Below are positions 61,681 to 64,000 of a DNA stretch of 64,000 bases, one piece after another (the stretch's first letter is position 1; each line of letters starts with the position of its first letter). Location: NCBI GenBank assembly GCA_027079305.1, contig JALWVU010000045.1:1-64000 (forward strand), in the 5' to 3' direction. A program made the position numbers and the translations under genes. Below the pieces are notes generated by a model, which had not been told where the DNA came from, searched no databases, and saw only the letters and a program-made list of their open reading frames with translations. The stretch comes from Aquificaceae bacterium. GTDB lineage: Bacteria; Aquificota; Aquificia; Aquificales; Aquificaceae.

Positions 61681-63536
61681 CTCGGCAGGACAGAGGTATA
61701 CCTTCTCTCGATGAAATCCTGGAACTCCTCCACTATCCTGAGGGAGTCCTTGAGAAGATCTCTCTCCAGCTTGCTCAACTTCTTTGGATCGATCCCGTTG
61801 TCCGGCTCCTTGCCCTCCCTTATCTTCTCTATCTGAGTTTTTAGTCTCAGGGTTTGAAGGTAAGAGTAGGCCTCCTTCAGGTCCGCGCTCAGATCCTTCG
61901 GAAGAAGCCCCTTTTCCGTGAGTCTGTCTATCCTCCCAGCGGTAGAGGTCTCTCTGATCTTCCCTTTCAGGGATAGCGCTCTGACACCCTGCATTATAGG
62001 AAATATACCGCTCTTCTTTACATCCAGCCCCTCTCTATCCTTCATGAAGATCCGACTGAAAAAGCCCGTGGGTGGTTTGAACCTGACCGCATCCAAGAGC
62101 ATGTAGGCTACGAAGAGATCGTTGCCCTCGAGGGAAGAAAAGACGAAGTCCCTGAGATCCTCCACAAGCTCCGAACTTCCAAAGACGTTCCTGAAGTCAA
62201 AGAATATACCCAGCCTGAGGGTGTTCTCAGGTTCAGGCTTGGAGAACCACTCTCCAAGTCTTTTCTTCCATACGGAGACACCCATTCTCCATTCGGGGTT
62301 AGATACCATCACCCCTCCGGGACAGGGCGGAAAGCCCACCGCTATAAGTATCTCCGCGTATCTCTTTGAAAACTTTTCAAAGTATGCGTCTATATCGATC
62401 TCCAGCGTGGGGTAAGTGTCCTCGTATATTAGCGCGTTGTCCTGATCGGTCTTTAAGGTTTGCTCCCTCCTGCCCTCGCTACCGAGAACCATAACGCTGA
62501 AGGGCACGGGAGGCTCCATCTGGATATCCCTTATAGTCAGGAAGACAGCCCTGGCCATTATCTTGTCATTTATCTCCGATATGAGCCTGCTTATGTAGTC
62601 TACTTTCAGTCCCTCGCCGAAAAGATCTACTACCATGTCATCCAATAGGGAGTATACGTATCTGAGATCCTCCACATCCTCAGCCTTTTCGATCTCCTTT
62701 ACGAGGACGAGGAGGTTCTTGCTCTCTAAAGCTATTATGTCCTTGTCTTCCAGTGTTCCTATAAGCTCTCCTCCCCTGCTGACGCCTATCCTCCTTATAT
62801 TCCTCCTCGCCATCTCCACCAAGGCCTCGAAGAGGAAACTCTCCTCGTCCATATGGACCACAGGACTGCTCATTATCTCGCGAAGTTTTACCCTTTTGGG
62901 ATCCCTTCCCTCCGCAACTACCCTCTTTATTATGTCCCTCTCGGTAACTATACCCTTCTCCTCCCCGTCAACAAAGACACAGGATATATTTCTTTCCTTC
63001 ATCAATCTGGATGCCTCCAACACCGAGCTTTCTCCCCGCAGAGTTGGTGTGGGGGTTATCTTCAGATCCTTCAACCGAAGAGTTAGAAACCTCTCAAGAG
63101 ATCCTCCACCTCTCGAGGTCTTTACAAGGTTCACGGTAGCGGAAAGCTTCTGGGCTAGGCTTTTTGTGAAGAAAAACTCAAACTCTTCATACTTCTCCAC
63201 CAGCCTGAGAAATATCGCTTTAGGTATCAGGAAAAGTATGGTGTCCTGAAGTGCTTTTGCGGTAGCGGTAGGGGGTTCTCCGCTGAGAAGGGAAGGGTAT
63301 CCGAAGGTATCCCCCTCGTAAAGTATATCTACCTCCCTACCTCCGGCCTCGAGAACTACGGAGCCTTTACGGACCAGATAAAGATACTCTAAAGGTTTGG
63401 AGCCTTCTTCAAAGATGATCTCACCCTTAGGATGGTAGCGAACGATTATGTGAAAGGAGAGGGCCCCCAGAGCTGTGTCCGGGAGCTGGGAGAAGGGGTA
63501 GTGTTCCCTCAAGAATCTGTCTACGTCATGTATCAT
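61677..63536 (-). CDS. cNMP-binding, CBS, DUF294 nucleotidyltransferase-like protein
   Basis: 619 aa. N-terminal cyclic-nucleotide-binding fold (about 15-130: GEIIFEEGSKPLEYLYLVRKGSVVLE), two CBS domains (about 160-290: SRLMKERNISCVFVDGEEKGIVTERDIIKRV and MARRNIRRIGVSRGGELIGTLEDKDII), a nucleotidyltransferase-like domain with VLGSEGRREQTLKTDQDNALIYED (about 360-385), and a DUF294 C-terminus. Similar to GlnD-type signalling. The regulatory partner is probably the adjacent symporter or exonuclease (inferred from proximity). Confidence 0.88.
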   Translation of the reverse strand: MIHDVDRFLREHYPFSQLPDTALGALSFHIIVRYHPKGEIIFEEGSKPLEYLYLVRKGSVVLEAGGREVDILYEGDTFGYPSLLSGEPPTATAKALQDTILFLIPKAIFLRLVEKYEEFEFFFTKSLAQKLSATVNLVKTSRGGGSLERFLTLRLKDLKITPTPTLRGESSVLEASRLMKERNISCVFVDGEEKGIVTERDIIKRVVAEGRDPKRVKLREIMSSPVVHMDEESFLFEALVEMARRNIRRIGVSRGGELIGTLEDKDIIALESKNLLVLVKEIEKAEDVEDLRYVYSLLDDMVVDLFGEGLKVDYISRLISEINDKIMARAVFLTIRDIQMEPPVPFSVMVLGSEGRREQTLKTDQDNALIYEDTYPTLEIDIDAYFEKFSKRYAEILIAVGFPPCPGGVMVSNPEWRMGVSVWKKRLGEWFSKPEPENTLRLGIFFDFRNVFGSSELVEDLRDFVFSSLEGNDLFVAYMLLDAVRFKPPTGFFSRIFMKDREGLDVKKSGIFPIMQGVRALSLKGKIRETSTAGRIDRLTEKGLLPKDLSADLKEAYSYLQTLRLKTQIEKIREGKEPDNGIDPKKLSKLERDLLKDSLRIVEEFQDFIERRYTSVLPR

Positions 63537-64000
63537 ACCTCGTGGATCTTCTTAGGATACCTCAGCTCCTCAACCAGCTTCTGGATCCTCTCGGAGGGAG
63601 GTGGTGTAGCGAGGGTTACCGCTATGGTAACTATTAGGTTTGCTATAAGCCCGAAGAGACCGGAAGCTGTATGCTGTATCCCCCAGATTGAGAAGCCCTG
63701 GGTCTTGTTCAGGTAGATGTAGATTATCGTTACCAGAAGGCCCACCACAAGTCCGGATATGGCCCCCTGTCTGTTGAGACGCTTCCAGAAGACACCGAGA
63801 ACCAGCGCTGGGAAGAAGGATGCGGTAGCTAAGGAGAAGGCCCAGGCTACTATCTGGACTATGAAGGCTATCTTCTGAGCCGCTATGAAGCCACCTATGA
63901 CGCCGGCCACCGCGACCGCAGCCTTACCTATATAGACCACCTTCTTTTCGGGAGCGTTCGGATCTATAATCTTGGCATACAGGTCGTTGGAGACCGCCGC
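63533..64000 (-). CDS. Sodium:solute symporter family protein (C-terminal part, cut by window edge)
   Basis: 155 codons of the C-terminus, open at the right edge. Contains SNDLYAKIIDPNAPEKKVVYIGKAA (typical of acetate/pyruvate-type symporters such as ActP after the core), three to four membrane helices, including FSLATASFFPALVLGVFWKRLNRQGAISGLVVGLLV, and a basic tail. Substrate is not determinable from this part. Its last bases overlap the DUF294 gene by 4 bp, so translation is coupled. Confidence 0.85.
   Translation of the reverse strand, partial: AAVSNDLYAKIIDPNAPEKKVVYIGKAAVAVAGVIGGFIAAQKIAFIVQIVAWAFSLATASFFPALVLGVFWKRLNRQGAISGLVVGLLVTIIYIYLNKTQGFSIWGIQHTASGLFGLIANLIVTIAVTLATPPPSERIQKLVEELRYPKKIHEV

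Overview
The window looks like chromosome of a thermophilic, hydrogen- or sulfur-oxidising bacterium of the Aquificaceae (Aquifex/Hydrogenivirga/Thermocrinis type). This is inferred from gene content. Carbamoyl-phosphate synthase large subunit is split into two distant genes (carB1 and carB2), as in Aquifex aeolicus. MnmC2 stands alone without its oxidase half. Heptose kinase and heptose adenylyltransferase are separate genes. The thermophile tRNA thiolase TtuA and a TtuB-like sulfur carrier are both present, and Arg codons are mostly AGG/AGA with Ile ATA. The envelope is Gram-negative (LolA, heptose synthesis, Lgt, type II secretion pseudopilin) and the cell is flagellated. GC looks near 50% by eye (not counted). 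The species cannot be fixed from this window.

Layout. 1-9727: gyrB (cut by the left edge) with a coiled-coil zinc-ribbon gene, lipA, carB2, a ComF-type phosphoribosyltransferase, a small membrane protein, murC, an esterase-like hydrolase, then ttuA, tRNA-Arg(ACG) and smpB packed head to tail. 9728-10007: a remnant CRISPR mini-array. 10008-19234: yqhA-type membrane protein, iron alcohol dehydrogenase, heptose adenylyltransferase, an ilvE/M28 peptidase/lolA/GNAT operon, and atpG-atpD with two small membrane ORFs between them, then a DUF309 protein and tRNA-His. 19235-26332: glutaredoxin-like gene and mnmC2, facing the gatB-rpiB-ftsW-hisD-lipoprotein-lgt operon. 26368-26396: an isolated CRISPR-like repeat. 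26432-32382: a spoVG-like gene, resB (cytochrome c maturation), a diguanylate cyclase with a periplasmic c-type heme motif, and a convergent GAF-PAS-GGDEF-EAL protein. 32456-42200: alr, a monoheme and a tetraheme cytochrome c, alaS, a HELAH-motif protein, ffh-rpsP-khpA, and lysC-hldA-yraN. 42258-48307: flagellar operon (fliK-like, TPR, flgB, flgC, fliE, fliF). 48308-55539: nine overlapping genes read leftward (SCP2-like, ttuB-like, rodA, hemW, ilvC, CDP-alcohol phosphatidyltransferase, RibD-C reductase, gspK, gspF). 55652-64000: carB1, two tandem coiled-coil lipoproteins, guaA, rsmG, pyrF, a DnaQ-like exonuclease, a cNMP/CBS/nucleotidyltransferase protein, and the end of a sodium:solute symporter cut by the right edge.

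Most of this is housekeeping sequence packed extremely tightly. The parts that stand out are these. The ttuA reading frame finishes inside tRNA-Arg, immediately upstream of smpB. Two divergent gene pairs (carB2/comF and ilvE/atpG) each have a 28-bp intergenic region with overlapping mirror-image -10 boxes. Many genes have a TATAAT-like box only 6-12 bases before the start codon, which predicts leaderless or very short leaders. The diguanylate cyclase pairs a heme motif with a cysteine-rich GAF domain next to the cytochrome c maturation gene, and shares a sigma-28-like -10 sequence with the flagellar operon. The ubiquitin-like sulfur carrier ends in Gly-Gly-Ala. The two ATP-synthase genes are separated by two unassigned membrane peptides. 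CRISPR remnants are present with no cas genes. No stretch longer than 300 bases lacks a gene.
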